In this document: positions 26,639-36,135 of the stretch, piece by piece
How the letters are laid out: the number at the start of each line of letters is the position of its first letter
Position numbering within the stretch: position 1 is the stretch's first letter
DNA from: an uncultured Candidatus Binatia bacterium
GTDB taxonomy: Bacteria > Desulfobacterota > Binatia > Bin18
DNA length: 64,000 bases
Direction: 5' to 3'
Assembly (NCBI GenBank): GCA_958296235.1
Contig: OY282457.1
Span: 1,302,501-1,366,500 of the forward strand
Made by a program: the position numbers and the translations under genes
The notes under the pieces: model-generated
What the model saw: the letters and a program-made list of their open reading frames with translations, nothing else
Databases searched by the model: none
What the model was told of the DNA's origin: nothing

Positions 26639-26668
26639 TTGACGCCGGGTGAATCTTTTTCATACAGT
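26639..26668 (+). promoter_or_regulatory. Possible sigma-70-type promoter for the amidase gene
   Basis: TTGACG (26639-26644), an 18-nt spacer and TACAGT (26663-26668), 40 nt before the amidase ATG. The -35 is near consensus and the -10 moderate. Confidence 0.4.
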
Positions 26669-26707
26669 CAGCCCTACGGGGATATCAGCGCAGAAGGAAG
26701 GGACATC

Positions 26708-28153
26708 ATGCCAGACCCATTCGCGTATTTGGATGCAACCGCCCAGGCCGAACTCGTCAGAACGGGCGCGGCCTCACCCCTGGAGTTGGTCGAGGCTGCG
26801 ATTGCCCGAATCGAACAGCTCAACCCCCAGCTCAACGCCGTGATTCACCCCTTATTTGAAAAGGCGCGCGCCCAGGCCCAGGCCGCCGACCTGCCGGACG
26901 GCCCCTTTCGCGGCGTCCCGTTTGTGATGAAAGACCTGCTCGGCGGTCCCGCCGGAGAGCCGCTGCATAACGGCATGCAGTTCCTGAAGCGGCTCAACTT
27001 CACCTCACCGCAAGACACCTATCTGTCAGTAAAGTTTCGTCAGGCCGGCTTTATCAGCGTGGGGCGGACCAACACGCCGGAGTGGGGGCTGATGGGCACG
27101 ACCGAACCCGCGGCCTACGGCCCGACCCATAACCCGTGGAATCTCGATCATTCTCCCGGTGGCTCAAGCGGTGGGAGTTCCGCTTGTGTCGCTGCCCGTA
27201 TGGTCACGGTCGGGCACGGGGGTGATGGGGGCGGGTCGCTGCGCATTCCAGCCAGCATGTGTGGCATTGTCGGGCTCAAGCCCAGTCGAGGCCGGGTGTC
27301 GTTTGGTCCCGGCATGGGCGAGTGCTGGCATGGGATGGCCAATGAAGGCGTGATGACGCTTTCGGTCCGCGATATGGCGGGCATACTCGATAGTATGCAG
27401 GGTGTCATGCCCGGCGACCCCTATGCCGCCCCCACGCCGGCTCGGCCGTACACCGAAGAAGTCGGGCGCGATCCTGGCAGGCTCCGTATCGGCCTCATGC
27501 TCCAGCGGCCGCGCAACGACGCTCCTCTGCACCCGGAATGTAAACGCGCAGTCGAGCAGACCGGCAGGCTGCTCGAATCGCTCGGCCATACGGTCGAGAT
27601 TGCCCATCCCGAAGCGTATGACGAAGCGGAGTGGATTGACCACTGGACCCATGTGGTGAACGCCCATTCGGCCCTGACTGCGGATGAGATCGAAGCCGCC
27701 GCCGGGCAGCGCATAGGCGAAGGCGATATTGAGCCGTACGCCTGGCGTTTTGTGGAAGAGGGCCGCAAGATTTCGGCAACCAGTTATCTGGCGTCAATGA
27801 ACTGGCTGCACGCCTGGGCCCGCCGCCTGGCCAGTTGGTGGGCCGGCGGCTTTGACCTCCTGGTTACTCCCACGCTGGGCGAGCCGCCGCCGCGCCTGGG
27901 CGATATGGGCGGGCCCAGCGCGGACAATCTCGCCAAGTGGGAGCGTAATCTTGAGGTGATTCCGTTCACGCCGGCGAATAACGCTTCGGGCCAGCCAGGG
28001 CTGTCGCTGCCGCTCCACTGGACCCCGGACGGCCTGCCGGTCGGCGTCCATTTTGTCCCGGCCTACGGCCAGGAGGACGTGCTGCTGCGGATTGGGTCCC
28101 AGATCGAGCAGGCCCAGCCGTGGATGGACAAGCGTCCACCGGTGTGTGCGTAA
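26708..28153 (+). CDS. Amidase-signature family amidase (NylA-like)
   Basis: 481 aa. The Ser-cisSer-Lys triad of the amidase signature family is present: Lys75 in PFVMKDLLGG, the cis-Ser in PGGSSGGS and the nucleophile Ser in GGDGGGSLRIPAS. The DGGGS variant (rather than DTGGS) is typical of 6-aminohexanoate cyclic dimer hydrolase-like enzymes. ATG 26708 has GGAAGGGA upstream; a longer frame to 26579 overlaps the promoter. A close paralog lies at 30395-31837 on the other strand. The substrate is unknown. Confidence 0.88.
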   Translation: MPDPFAYLDATAQAELVRTGAASPLELVEAAIARIEQLNPQLNAVIHPLFEKARAQAQAADLPDGPFRGVPFVMKDLLGGPAGEPLHNGMQFLKRLNFTSPQDTYLSVKFRQAGFISVGRTNTPEWGLMGTTEPAAYGPTHNPWNLDHSPGGSSGGSSACVAARMVTVGHGGDGGGSLRIPASMCGIVGLKPSRGRVSFGPGMGECWHGMANEGVMTLSVRDMAGILDSMQGVMPGDPYAAPTPARPYTEEVGRDPGRLRIGLMLQRPRNDAPLHPECKRAVEQTGRLLESLGHTVEIAHPEAYDEAEWIDHWTHVVNAHSALTADEIEAAAGQRIGEGDIEPYAWRFVEEGRKISATSYLASMNWLHAWARRLASWWAGGFDLLVTPTLGEPPPRLGDMGGPSADNLAKWERNLEVIPFTPANNASGQPGLSLPLHWTPDGLPVGVHFVPAYGQEDVLLRIGSQIEQAQPWMDKRPPVCA

Positions 28154-28216
28154 GCCTCGCGCTCTCAGGGAGGGGAGCCAGGTGAGGAGAAAAAAGTAGG
28201 GATTGCGAAGTATTAA

Positions 28217-28249
28217 TATTCACCCGTTATTCACCCGTTATTCACCCAT
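28217..28249 (+). repeat. Three tandem 11-bp direct repeats upstream of ridA
   Basis: TATTCACCCGT, TATTCACCCGT and TATTCACCCAT follow each other without spacing and end 4 nt before the AAGGAGG ribosome site of ridA. The 11-bp period is about one helical turn. This could be a regulator-binding array or an mRNA leader element that affects translation. Confidence 0.7.
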
Positions 28250-28264
28250 CAAGGAGGAAAGAGT

Positions 28265-28675
28265 ATGGCAACGAAAAAGGCCACCCCCGTACAAGCGAAA
28301 ATTATCGATCCGGGCTGGAGCTGGGACGATAAGCTGCCCTTAGCCCAGGCGAAACAGATCGGCAACACCATTTACGTGTCCGGCCAGGTCGCTTTCAATT
28401 CTCAGGGGAAGCTGGTTGGCAAGGGCAATATGAAGACCCAGACACGCCAGGTTTTCCGCAATATCAAGGCGGTCCTGGCCGCGGCGGGCGCGAAGATGGA
28501 GCATATTATCAAGATCAATACCTATATCACCGACGGCAGCAAGTTCATGGAGATGCTCGAAGCGCGCGGAGACATCTTCGGCGATAATCCGCCGGCCAGT
28601 ACGGCCGTTGTGGTGGCCGGCCTGGCTTTTCCGGGGCTTCTGATTGAGGTGGAAGCGATTGCCGTCAAGCCGTAA
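28265..28675 (+). CDS. RidA-family enamine/imine deaminase-like protein
   Basis: 136 aa YjgF/RidA fold. It has the expected segments IYVSGQVAFNSQGKLVG, QVFRNIKAVLAAAGAKMEHIIKINTYITD and the C-terminal PASTAVVVAGLAFPGLLIEVEAIAV. The usual catalytic Arg of RidA (in xxR before VE) is replaced by Ala-Gly at the matching site (STAVVVAG), so it may not be an archetypal RidA. It follows an amidase and precedes a DMT exporter that begins inside its 3' end. Confidence 0.87.
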   Translation: MATKKATPVQAKIIDPGWSWDDKLPLAQAKQIGNTIYVSGQVAFNSQGKLVGKGNMKTQTRQVFRNIKAVLAAAGAKMEHIIKINTYITDGSKFMEMLEARGDIFGDNPPASTAVVVAGLAFPGLLIEVEAIAVKP

Positions 28676-29606
28676 CGCCGCGCTGCTCGCTCAGACCCGG
28701 AACCCGCAGCGCCTCAAGGGCTTGCTGCTCATGCTCGGCGCAAGTGTGTGCTGGAGCACGGGCGGCCTGTTTGTTCGCTCCGTCAGCATCCCCAATAGCT
28801 GGGAGATTGCCTTCTGGCGCTCGCTCGCCATGGGGGTGTTCCTTTTCGTCTGGCTCGCCTTTCGCTACGCGGGCAAGGTGCGCCGAGCGGTCGTCGCCAT
28901 TGGGCCGGGTGGCTTCCTGGCCGGCCTGTGCCTGGCCGCCTCATTCCTGGGTTTCATTCTCGCCGTCACCCAGACAACAGTGGCGCATACCCTCGTCATC
29001 ATTAGCACCTCGCCCTTTCTTGCTGCGCTTTTTGGTCGGGTCTTTCTTGGGGAGCTGGTTCCGGCGCGGCGCTACCTTGCTATGAGCGTCGCGCTGACCG
29101 GCATCATCGCCATGTGTCTCGATTCTCTCAGCGCCGGTACGCTGGCCGGGAGCGTCATAGCCGGCGGCGTTGCGGTCGCCTTTGCGACCTGTGTGATTCT
29201 GCTGCGTTACAGTCAGGCGCGAGCCGATATGACGCCGGCCATACTGGTTGCCGCGCTCCTCTCCAGCGCCGTGGCCCTGCCCTTCAGCCTGCCGTTTCAG
29301 GCCGCATGGCAGGACATCGGCATCCTGGCATGTATGGGCGCCATTCAGGGCGGGCTGGGTTGCCTGCTCATGACGCTGGCGGCGCGCTATATTACCGCGG
29401 TCGAAGTCAGTCTCCTGGCTCTCCTGGAAACCATCCTTGGTCCGCTGTGGGTGTGGGTCGGCGTGGGAGAACGACCCAGCGATCTCGCCATTGTTGGCGG
29501 TCTGGTTGTGGTTGCTTCGTTGGCGCTGAACGAATTCCTGGGCGTGTACGGACAAAGCCGCACAGCGGAAGCGCCGGCCGCCCTGCCCTCAGGTCAATCC
29601 GTGTGA
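28644..29606 (+). CDS. DMT/EamA-family transporter
   Basis: About 320 aa with ten predicted membrane segments in two EamA repeats (first KGLLLMLGASVCWSTGGLFVRS, second SVIAGGVAVAFATCVILLR). ALLETILGPLWVWVGVGERP is the family's conserved late motif. It probably exports amino acids or other small metabolites. The start is uncertain: TTG 28644 overlaps ridA, whereas ATG 28731 would remove the first ~29 residues and start at the first membrane helix. It is coupled to the next gene by GTGA. Confidence 0.87.
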   Translation: MRWKRLPSSRNAALLAQTRNPQRLKGLLLMLGASVCWSTGGLFVRSVSIPNSWEIAFWRSLAMGVFLFVWLAFRYAGKVRRAVVAIGPGGFLAGLCLAASFLGFILAVTQTTVAHTLVIISTSPFLAALFGRVFLGELVPARRYLAMSVALTGIIAMCLDSLSAGTLAGSVIAGGVAVAFATCVILLRYSQARADMTPAILVAALLSSAVALPFSLPFQAAWQDIGILACMGAIQGGLGCLLMTLAARYITAVEVSLLALLETILGPLWVWVGVGERPSDLAIVGGLVVVASLALNEFLGVYGQSRTAEAPAALPSGQSV

Positions 29607-30328
29607 TCTCGTTTATTATTCCCGCCTATAATGAACAGGCCAACATTGGCCGAACGCTCCAGGCCCTACAGCAGGCCGCTCAGCCCTTAGACATAGCCTG
29701 TGAAATTCTGGTGGTGGATGATGCTTCGACCGACCGGACCGCCTCGCTCGCCGCGGCCGGTGGCGCGCGCGTCCTTACGGTCAGAAAGCGTCATATTGCG
29801 GCCACCCGCAACGCTGGAGCGCACGCGGCGCAGGGCGAATATCTCTTCTTTATTGACGCGGATACCTGGGTCAACGCGCCTCTCCTTCACGCGGCCATTC
29901 ATGCCCTCCAGCAGGGAGCAATCGGTGGCGGCAGCCGTTTTCGCTTTGACCGGCCGCTGCCGTGGTATGGCAAAATCGCCGAGATCATCGTGCCGCCGCT
30001 CTACAGCCTGGCAGGACTGGCCAGCGGAAGTTTTCTGTTTTGCACCCGGTCCGCCTTTGAAGCCGTGGGCGGTTTTGACGAGAGACGCTATGCGTCGGAA
30101 GAAGTCTGGCTGAGTCTGGCGCTCCGTAAACGCGGCAGATTCGTGATTCTGCGCGAGCGCGTCATCACGTCGGGTCGCAAACTTCGGGTGTATTCACTCC
30201 GAGAGACATTTCGGCTGTTTGGCTATCTGCTCCGAACTGGTCCGCGGGCACTACGGCAACGTGAGGGGCTGGAGTTCTGGTATGGTGAGCGGCGGACGGA
30301 TACGCCCAAGCCGGAGGAGAGCGGCTGA
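29603..30328 (+). CDS. Glycosyltransferase family 2
   Basis: 241 aa GT-A fold. It begins MISFIIPAYNEQANIGRTL, with ILVVDDASTD for nucleotide binding and a DxD-like FIDADTW. YASEEVWLSLALRKRGRF holds the (E/D)-rich acceptor motif. GTG 29603 overlaps the transporter stop (GTGA). There are no membrane helices apart from a short hydrophobic stretch near PPLYSLAGLASGSF. Donor and acceptor are unknown. Confidence 0.87.
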   Translation: MISFIIPAYNEQANIGRTLQALQQAAQPLDIACEILVVDDASTDRTASLAAAGGARVLTVRKRHIAATRNAGAHAAQGEYLFFIDADTWVNAPLLHAAIHALQQGAIGGGSRFRFDRPLPWYGKIAEIIVPPLYSLAGLASGSFLFCTRSAFEAVGGFDERRYASEEVWLSLALRKRGRFVILRERVITSGRKLRVYSLRETFRLFGYLLRTGPRALRQREGLEFWYGERRTDTPKPEESG

Positions 30329-30394
30329 CCGCGGCTCTCCCGTTCAGCCGCACTTGTCGGATTACGCTACGCGAATCCAACCTGCTCGCCTGCC

Positions 30395-31837
30395 TTACGC
30401 ACACACCGGCGGCAGTTTCTCGATCCACGGCTGGGCCTGTTCAAGCTGAGCCGCAACGCTGAGCAATATGTCCTCCCGTCCGTACGCAGGCATGAGATGG
30501 ACGCCAACCGGCAGGCCGTCTTCACTCCAGTGTAGAGGCAAGGAAATCCCCGGCTGGCCGGTCACATTTGCAACCGGGGTATATGGGATAAGGTCGATCA
30601 CCCGCCGATACACCTCATCCGGGTCAGCCGCGGCGCTGCATAATTGACCCAAGGGCGGCGGCGGGGCGCTCAGGGTCGCCGTGAGGAGCAGGTCAAACCC
30701 GTCGGCCCACCAGGCGGCCAGACGCCGTTCCCAGCGTTCCAGCCATTCGAGCGCGGCAATATACTCCGTCACACGTATGGACCGGCCCCGGTTCATGAGG
30801 TCCCAGGTGTAGCGCTCAAAATCGCCCGGACCAACTTCGCGGCCAAGCGCGTCGGCGACGTCTTCCGCGGTCCGTGCAGAGTGGGCAAGCACAATCGTGC
30901 CAAAGGGAACGCCCCATTGCTCGTCCAGCGCCTCCGGGTACGCAGCCTCGACCCGATGGCCGAGGGACTCCAGCAACTTTGCCGCGTTCTCTGCCGCGGC
31001 GACGCATTCGGGATGCAGGGCGTCCTGATTGCCCGGTCGCCTGGTCATCAGGCCAATACGGAGCGAGCCAGGCTCACGTTGGGCGGCCTCGGCGAACGAG
31101 CCCTCACACGCGGGAGCCGCATACGGGTCGCCCGGCATAGGTCCCGTGGTCGCGTCAAGGATAGTGGCCGCGTCACGCACGGACAGGCAGACCACCCCTT
31201 CGGCAATACAGCCGGCCCAGGCTTCGCCATAATCCGGCCCAAGCGATAAACGTCCCCGGCTGGGTTTCAGACCGACCAGCCCGCACGCGCTGGCCGGGAT
31301 GCGAATTGACCCCCCGCCATCATTGGCGTGTGCCACGGGCACTATACGCGCGGCCACCGCCGCGGCGCTGCCGCCGCTCGACCCGCCGGTCGAGTGGTTG
31401 GTATTCCACGGATTCCGGGTCGGACCGTAGGCTTCCGGCTCCGTTGTGGTGGCGAAGCCGAATTCCGGGGTGTTGGTCTGGCCAATCGTAATCAGGCCGG
31501 CGCTGCGAAATTTTTCGGCCAGATAGGTGCTGTGCGGGGCCGTGTATTGCGCCGCTTTGAGCGCTTTACAGCCACTATGGATTTCATCACCCGCATGCAC
31601 GCAGAACAGGTCTTTCAGCAGAAACGGCACCCCTGCGAGCCGGCCGCCGGGCAAGCGGGCCGCGTCCGCTTCGGCGCGCGCCTTTTCATACCGCGGACGG
31701 ATCACGGCATTGAGTTGCGGATTGAGCTTTTCCACCCGCTCGATAGCGGCCTCCACCAGCTCACGCGGACTGACTGCTCCGCTCCGCACCAGCTCGGCCT
31801 GCGCGGTTGCATCCATTTTTGCGAGATCGTCTGCCAT
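30395..31837 (-). CDS. Amidase-signature family amidase (NylA-like), paralog of the gene at 26708
   Basis: 480 aa with the same triad: Lys in [10 protein letters not shown], cis-Ser in TGGSSGGS and the nucleophile in [12 protein letters not shown]. Its N-terminus ([37 protein letters not shown]) and C-terminus ([20 protein letters not shown]) closely follow the amidase at 26708-28153. That points to an old duplication flanking the ridA-transporter-glycosyltransferase block. ATG 31837 has GGGAGGA upstream. The substrate is unknown. Confidence 0.88.
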   Translation of the reverse strand: MADDLAKMDATAQAELVRSGAVSPRELVEAAIERVEKLNPQLNAVIRPRYEKARAEADAARLPGGRLAGVPFLLKDLFCVHAGDEIHSGCKALKAAQYTAPHSTYLAEKFRSAGLITIGQTNTPEFGFATTTEPEAYGPTRNPWNTNHSTGGSSGGSAAAVAARIVPVAHANDGGGSIRIPASACGLVGLKPSRGRLSLGPDYGEAWAGCIAEGVVCLSVRDAATILDATTGPMPGDPYAAPACEGSFAEAAQREPGSLRIGLMTRRPGNQDALHPECVAAAENAAKLLESLGHRVEAAYPEALDEQWGVPFGTIVLAHSARTAEDVADALGREVGPGDFERYTWDLMNRGRSIRVTEYIAALEWLERWERRLAAWWADGFDLLLTATLSAPPPPLGQLCSAAADPDEVYRRVIDLIPYTPVANVTGQPGISLPLHWSEDGLPVGVHLMPAYGREDILLSVAAQLEQAQPWIEKLPPVCA

Positions 31838-31920
31838 AGCGCTTCCTCCCTTACGGTTGAGCGTGAATTATCCTGCCAGGCGAGAAAGTTTGTCAAGGAA
31901 GCGCACGTATATATTTCTTA

Positions 31921-31949
31921 TTGTAAAGTGATATCCTTATCGATAAAAT
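31921..31949 (+). promoter_or_regulatory. Promoter of vapBC
   Basis: TTGTAA (31921-31926), a 17-nt spacer and TAAAAT (31944-31949) lie in an AT-rich island 37 nt before the vapB ATG. Spacing is ideal and both boxes are one base from consensus. Confidence 0.6.
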
Positions 31950-31985
31950 TTTGTCATACTCCTATGCCATAGATGGAGACTTCAC

Positions 31986-32192
31986 ATGCAGATGGTAACG
32001 ATCTCACCCAAGTTTCAAATTGTCATCCCAAAGAAAATCCGCGAAAGTCTACAGCTTAGTCCTGGCCAAAAAGTGCAGACACTCGTATACGACGACCGCA
32101 TTGAGCTTATCCCTTTACGGCCACTGAAACAGATGCGCGGGTTTCTGAAGGGTATTGATACAACAATAATGCGAGAGAAGGATCGCGTGTGA
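31986..32192 (+). CDS. vapB: AbrB/MazE-fold antitoxin (VapB)
   Basis: 68 aa. The SpoVT-AbrB swapped-hairpin fold is clear: MVTISPKFQIVIPKKIRESLQLSPGQKVQTLVYDDRIELIP. The C-terminal tail (PLKQMRGFLKGI) should bind the toxin. It overlaps vapC by 4 nt (GTGA). The base composition is more AT-rich than neighbouring genes, as often seen for mobile TA modules. Confidence 0.9.
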   Translation: MQMVTISPKFQIVIPKKIRESLQLSPGQKVQTLVYDDRIELIPLRPLKQMRGFLKGIDTTIMREKDRV

Positions 32193-32575
32193 ATGTTGTC
32201 GATTCTTCAGGGTGGCTGGAATATTTTGCAGACGGACCAAATGCCGCCTTTTTCGCTCCCCCTATTGAGGACACTACAGAACTACTCGTTCCGAGTGTGA
32301 GCTTATACGAGGTCTTCAAGCGGGTTTTACAACAGCGTGACGAGACTGAAGCGTTGAAGGCCGCTGCTTTGATGCAGCAAGGGAGCGTCATTGATTTAAG
32401 CACGCAGATATCTCTCAGCGCAGCCCGCATCAGTATCGCGGAAAGCCTCCCAATGGCAGATAGCATTATTCTGGCAACCGCACGGATATATAACGCAGCC
32501 CTGTGGACACAGGACTCCGACTTTCGCTCTATTGCCGGAGTAAAATATACCGTGAGGAAGAAACCGCGCGGCTGA
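32189..32575 (+). CDS. vapC: PIN-domain toxin (VapC)
   Basis: 128 aa PIN-fold RNase. Acidic metal-binding residues appear as Asp5 (NVVDSSGWLEYF), Glu in VSLYEVFKR, Asp in LPMADSIILATA and Asp in WTQDSDF. It starts at GTG 32189 inside the vapB stop. VapC toxins usually cleave tRNA or rRNA when freed from VapB. Confidence 0.92.
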   Translation: MNVVDSSGWLEYFADGPNAAFFAPPIEDTTELLVPSVSLYEVFKRVLQQRDETEALKAAALMQQGSVIDLSTQISLSAARISIAESLPMADSIILATARIYNAALWTQDSDFRSIAGVKYTVRKKPRG

Positions 32576-32688
32576 GCCCCCGGCACTGATGAAACGGGAA
32601 CAATCAAGCAGCGCAGAGGCTCGCCCTGTACGGCATCCTGGGCTAAGACAGAAGACAGACAAAGAACAGGCAGCACAGGAGGAAGCGC

Positions 32689-32979
32689 ATGTCAGCCTAT
32701 ATTATTGTGGATGTTCAGGTGACTGATCCCGAGGCGTATGTCGGCTATACCAAACTCGTCCCGGCAACCGTTGAAGCCTACGGCGGGAAGTTCATCGTCC
32801 GGGGGGGAGCCGCCGAAAACATGGAGGGCGACTGGGAACCCAACCGGGTAGTTGTGCTCGAATTCGAGAGCGTGGCCCAAGCCAAGGCGTGGTATAACTC
32901 AGAAGAGTACCGTGAGCCCAAGGGCATCCGGCACAGCGCCTCTCACGCAAAAATGATTGTGGTTGAAGGGGTAGCGTAA
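32689..32979 (+). CDS. DUF1330 protein
   Basis: 96 aa ferredoxin-like alpha/beta barrel protein of the DUF1330 family: MSAYIIVDVQVTDPEAYVGY, then GGKFIVRGG and VVVLEFESVAQAKAWYNSEEY. Members are dimers of unknown function, frequent in catabolic neighbourhoods. AGGAGGAA precedes the ATG. It is 6 nt upstream of the RraA-like gene and likely co-transcribed. Confidence 0.9.
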   Translation: MSAYIIVDVQVTDPEAYVGYTKLVPATVEAYGGKFIVRGGAAENMEGDWEPNRVVVLEFESVAQAKAWYNSEEYREPKGIRHSASHAKMIVVEGVA

Positions 32980-32985
32980 TCGCGT

Positions 32986-33477
32986 ATGCAATTCCTGACA
33001 ACCGATTTATGTGACACCCATCCGGGCCTTGTCCGCGTTGTGGACCCCCTGTTTACCAATTACGGCGGCAAGGTCTGTTTCGGTGGCGCGGTCGTGACCG
33101 TAAAATGTCACGAAGATAATTCCCTGGTAAAAGAGAACGCGGCTAAGCCGGGTCACGGAAAGGTGCTGGTCGTGGACGGGGGCGGCTCCATGCGACGCGC
33201 CTTGCTGGGCGATATGATCGCGGCCACAGCGCTCCAGAATGGCTGGGAAGGGTGTATTATCTATGGCTGCATTCGAGATATTGATGCCATCCGGGCGTTG
33301 GAGCTTGGAGTGCAGGCGCTCGGAGTCATTCCCCTCCGAACAGAGAAACGTGGCATTGGCGACCTGGATGTTCCTGTCACGTTCGGGGGCGTCACCTTTC
33401 AGCCGGGTGAGTTTGTGTATGCCGACAATAACGGCATTATTGTGTCAGCCGAGCCGCTTATCACGCCGGCCTCATAG
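32986..33477 (+). CDS. RraA-family protein (RNase E inhibitor / HMG aldolase fold)
   Basis: 163 aa. It carries the family segments [66 protein letters not shown] and [10 protein letters not shown]. Gly-rich GDMIA and the RD pair correspond to the oxaloacetate/HMG-aldolase site. It may act as 4-hydroxy-4-methyl-2-oxoglutarate aldolase or as the RNase E regulator RraA; length and motifs are those of true RraA. The ATG starts 6 nt after the DUF1330 gene. Confidence 0.87.
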   Translation: MQFLTTDLCDTHPGLVRVVDPLFTNYGGKVCFGGAVVTVKCHEDNSLVKENAAKPGHGKVLVVDGGGSMRRALLGDMIAATALQNGWEGCIIYGCIRDIDAIRALELGVQALGVIPLRTEKRGIGDLDVPVTFGGVTFQPGEFVYADNNGIIVSAEPLITPAS

Positions 33478-33599
33478 TTTGTCAATATCGGTTCGAGACG
33501 TATCGCTCTAAGAAACCCGGCCAGAGCGACAGCATTGTTGCCTGTGGGAGAGGAAGGGTGCTACTGATCGGGCAAGTATTCTTCATTAAAGGACTCTTC

Positions 33600-34349
33600 A
33601 TGCTTATCGATCAACCCGACGGCAATTTCACCTTCATCAAAAGCAGCGGCCCTTTTTCCTCCGGCTGCCGTGCCCAGCCCGGCTATGAGGTGGCGCACGC
33701 CACCTTTCATCCGCTGCCCGCGCTGGAAAAAGGCTATGAGCTGATTGCGCTGCATCTCCAGCAGCTCGGCCGCCCCATCCAGGCCCTGTGCGGTATGGAG
33801 CTGCGCATTCCGCAACCGCTCTCACCCCAGGGGTTTGCCGAGTTCAATGCACCCTACGTCCAGCGGCTCGCAGACTGGAACGTCCTGGTTGATGGCCTCA
33901 ACCCCACGGCGCGGACCAATGTGGCGCTGGCCGTACACCCGGTTGCGGAGCCTTCGCTCTACGGGTTTTCCTATACCGTGCCCACGGACCACGCTCGTCC
34001 CAGCTTTGTCCTGTCCGGGGCGGCTGAAATCCGGCGGTCCGAAAAAGGGTCCGAAATCGTCAGTCGGGGAGACGTGTCGCCGCAGGGTATCAGCCGCAAG
34101 GCGCAGGCGGTGCTTGACATCCTGGCGGAGCGCTTACAGGAGTTCCGCGTCGAGTGGACCGATGTGACGGCCGTCGAGCTGTACACCGTTCATAACGTCC
34201 ACCCTCTGCTGGAAACGGACATCCTGCCACCCTTGGCAAGTGGGGGACATCACGGCCTGCGCTGGCACTACGCCCGCCCGCCGGTCACCGAGGTCGAGGT
34301 CGAGATGGGCGCGCAGGCGGTCTATCAGGAGTTAGTCCTGCCGGGGTAG
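33600..34349 (+). CDS. Conserved protein with Rid/YjgF-like C-terminal features
   Basis: 249 aa, not firmly recognised. The second half resembles a YjgF/Rid subunit (SFVLSGAAEIR, QAVLDILAERLQEFRVEWTDVTAVELYTVHNVHPL). The first half has LPALEKGYELIALHLQQLGRPIQALCGMELRIP, suggesting a duplicated Rid fold as in two-domain Rid or chorismatase-like proteins. AAAGGA precedes ATG 33600; a start at 33558 is possible. The reaction is unknown. Confidence 0.55.
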   Translation: MLIDQPDGNFTFIKSSGPFSSGCRAQPGYEVAHATFHPLPALEKGYELIALHLQQLGRPIQALCGMELRIPQPLSPQGFAEFNAPYVQRLADWNVLVDGLNPTARTNVALAVHPVAEPSLYGFSYTVPTDHARPSFVLSGAAEIRRSEKGSEIVSRGDVSPQGISRKAQAVLDILAERLQEFRVEWTDVTAVELYTVHNVHPLLETDILPPLASGGHHGLRWHYARPPVTEVEVEMGAQAVYQELVLPG

Positions 34350-34476
34350 CTGACCCTGGGCCGGTCCGAGACAGTAGAGAGGTCTGCGCCGCGCCAGCCC
34401 CGGCAAGCCTCCCCCGTCAGCGTCACGCCGCATCCGGCAAGTAGGCGTATTATTCAATCGAGTGAAAGGAAAGAGT

Positions 34477-36135
34477 GTGGAGCGGCAACAGAAGACACGC
34501 GGCGCTCACTCGCAGGCCACCGCCCATGACGCGACAACCGGCTATGAGGCCGAACTCTGGAGCATGGCCGATACGCTGCGCGGCAGCATGGACGCCGCGG
34601 AGTACAAGCATGTCGTTCTCGGCCTCATTTTCCTGAAATACATCTCCGACGCCTTCGAGGAGATGCACGCCCGCCTCGAAGCCGAACGGGCCGAGGGGGC
34701 CGACCCCGAGGACCCGGACGAGTATCGCGCCGAGAATATATTCTGGGTGCCGCCCGAGGCACGCTGGACCCAGCTCAAGACCCAGGCCCGGCAGGCCACC
34801 ATCGGCCAACTCGTTGATACCGCCATGACCGGCATTGAGCGCGACAACCCCGCGCTCAAGGACGTACTGCCCAAGGACTACGCCCGCCCGGCGCTCGATA
34901 AACAGCGGCTCGGCCAGCTCATCGACCTCATCAGCAATATCCAGGTCGGCGACGCAGCGGCCCGGTCCAAGGACGTGTTGGGCCGCGTTTACGAATACTT
35001 TTTATCGCAGTTCGCCAGCGCTGAAGGCAAAAAGGGCGGCGAGTTCTATACCCCGCGCTGCGTGGTCAAGCTGTTGGTCGAGATGCTGGAGCCCTATCAA
35101 GGGCGGGTCTATGACCCCTGTTGCGGCTCCTCCGGCATGTTCGTGCAGTCGGTCGAGTTTATCCGCGCCCATCAATCCGGCAACGGCAATGGCAGCAGCA
35201 TACCGCAGAACACCAAGGCCGACATCTCGATCTATGGCCAGGAATCCAACTACACCACCTGGCGGCTGGCCAAGATGAACCTTGCCATTCGCGGTATTGA
35301 GGGTCAGATCGCCCACGGTGACACCTTTCACACCGACCGCCATCCCGACCTCAAGGCCGACTTCATTCTGGCCAACCCACCCTTCAATATCTCCGACTGG
35401 GGCGGCGAACGGCTGACCGAAGACAAGCGCTGGCAGTACGGCGTCCCGCCCAAGGGCAACGCCAACTTTGCCTGGGTGCAACATATCGTCCATCATCTGG
35501 CACCGGCCGGCACGGCCGGCTTCGTGCTTGCCAACGGTTCCATGTCGTCCAACCAGTCGGGCGAGGGACACATCAGAAAAAGCCTGATCGAAGCCGGCCT
35601 GGTGGACTGCATGGTGGCGCTCCCCGGCCAGCTCTTCTATTCAACTCAGATTCCGGCCTGCCTGTGGTTTCTGGCCCGCAATCGCAAGCACCGGCAGTCC
35701 CGCGGCCGGCACGGCGAAATCCTGTTCATCGACGCCCGCAAACTCGGCCGTATGGTGGACCGCACCCACCGCGAGCTGACCGACGCCGACATCGCCGGCA
35801 TCGCCGACACCTATCATGCCTGGCGCAACCACCTTCCTTCCCCTCCGCAGGGAGAGCCTGTCCTGAGCCCGGTCGAAGGAGGCCGTGAGGACGCCTACGC
35901 CGACATCCCCGGCTTCTGCAAAAGCGCGCCCCTGGCAGAGATACGCAAGCACGGCTATGTACTGACCCCCGGTCGCTACGTTGGCGCGGAAGCGCCAGAG
36001 GACGACGGTGAGCCGTTTGAAAACAAGATGCAGCGCCTCGTCGCAGAGCTGCGTACACAGCAGGCCGAGTCCGCGAGATTGGATGCGGCCATAGAGGCGA
36101 ATCTGAAGAGGCTGGGTTTGAAGGACATGCCGTGA
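34477..36135 (+). CDS. hsdM: Type I restriction-modification DNA methyltransferase subunit
   Basis: N6-adenine methyltransferase of a type I system, 552 aa from GTG 34477 (AAAGGAAA just upstream; GTG 34462 is also in frame). The N-terminal HsdM helical domain ([27 protein letters not shown]) is followed by SAM motif I region [14 protein letters not shown] and catalytic NPPF. An in-frame insertion of about 16 codons (residues encoded by 35833-35882) interrupts the C-terminal part, in the loop before [10 protein letters not shown]. The stop overlaps the next gene by GTGA. It heads the defence operon. Confidence 0.95.
   Translation: MERQQKTRGAHSQATAHDATTGYEAELWSMADTLRGSMDAAEYKHVVLGLIFLKYISDAFEEMHARLEAERAEGADPEDPDEYRAENIFWVPPEARWTQLKTQARQATIGQLVDTAMTGIERDNPALKDVLPKDYARPALDKQRLGQLIDLISNIQVGDAAARSKDVLGRVYEYFLSQFASAEGKKGGEFYTPRCVVKLLVEMLEPYQGRVYDPCCGSSGMFVQSVEFIRAHQSGNGNGSSIPQNTKADISIYGQESNYTTWRLAKMNLAIRGIEGQIAHGDTFHTDRHPDLKADFILANPPFNISDWGGERLTEDKRWQYGVPPKGNANFAWVQHIVHHLAPAGTAGFVLANGSMSSNQSGEGHIRKSLIEAGLVDCMVALPGQLFYSTQIPACLWFLARNRKHRQSRGRHGEILFIDARKLGRMVDRTHRELTDADIAGIADTYHAWRNHLPSPPQGEPVLSPVEGGREDAYADIPGFCKSAPLAEIRKHGYVLTPGRYVGAEAPEDDGEPFENKMQRLVAELRTQQAESARLDAAIEANLKRLGLKDMP
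35833..35882. repeat. Palindromic repeat inserted in frame in hsdM
   Basis: A REP-like sequence bounded by CCTTC and GAAGG contains CCTGTCCTGAGCCCGGTCGAAGGA, a member of the dispersed repeat family seen at 257-368. It encodes a Pro/Gly-rich loop ([17 protein letters not shown]) that I do not expect in HsdM of this type. Reading frame is kept, so the protein probably tolerates it. Confidence 0.6.

Noticed and set aside
28217..28249. Possible CRISPR array
   Set aside because: Three 11-bp copies without spacers are too short and lack any cas genes.
29114..30328. Longer 404-aa version of the glycosyltransferase
   Set aside because: The first ~163 residues lie out of frame over the transporter gene and are Arg/Gly/Ser-rich. 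GTG 29603 with a GTGA overlap and the MISFIIPAYNE start is clearly the true beginning.
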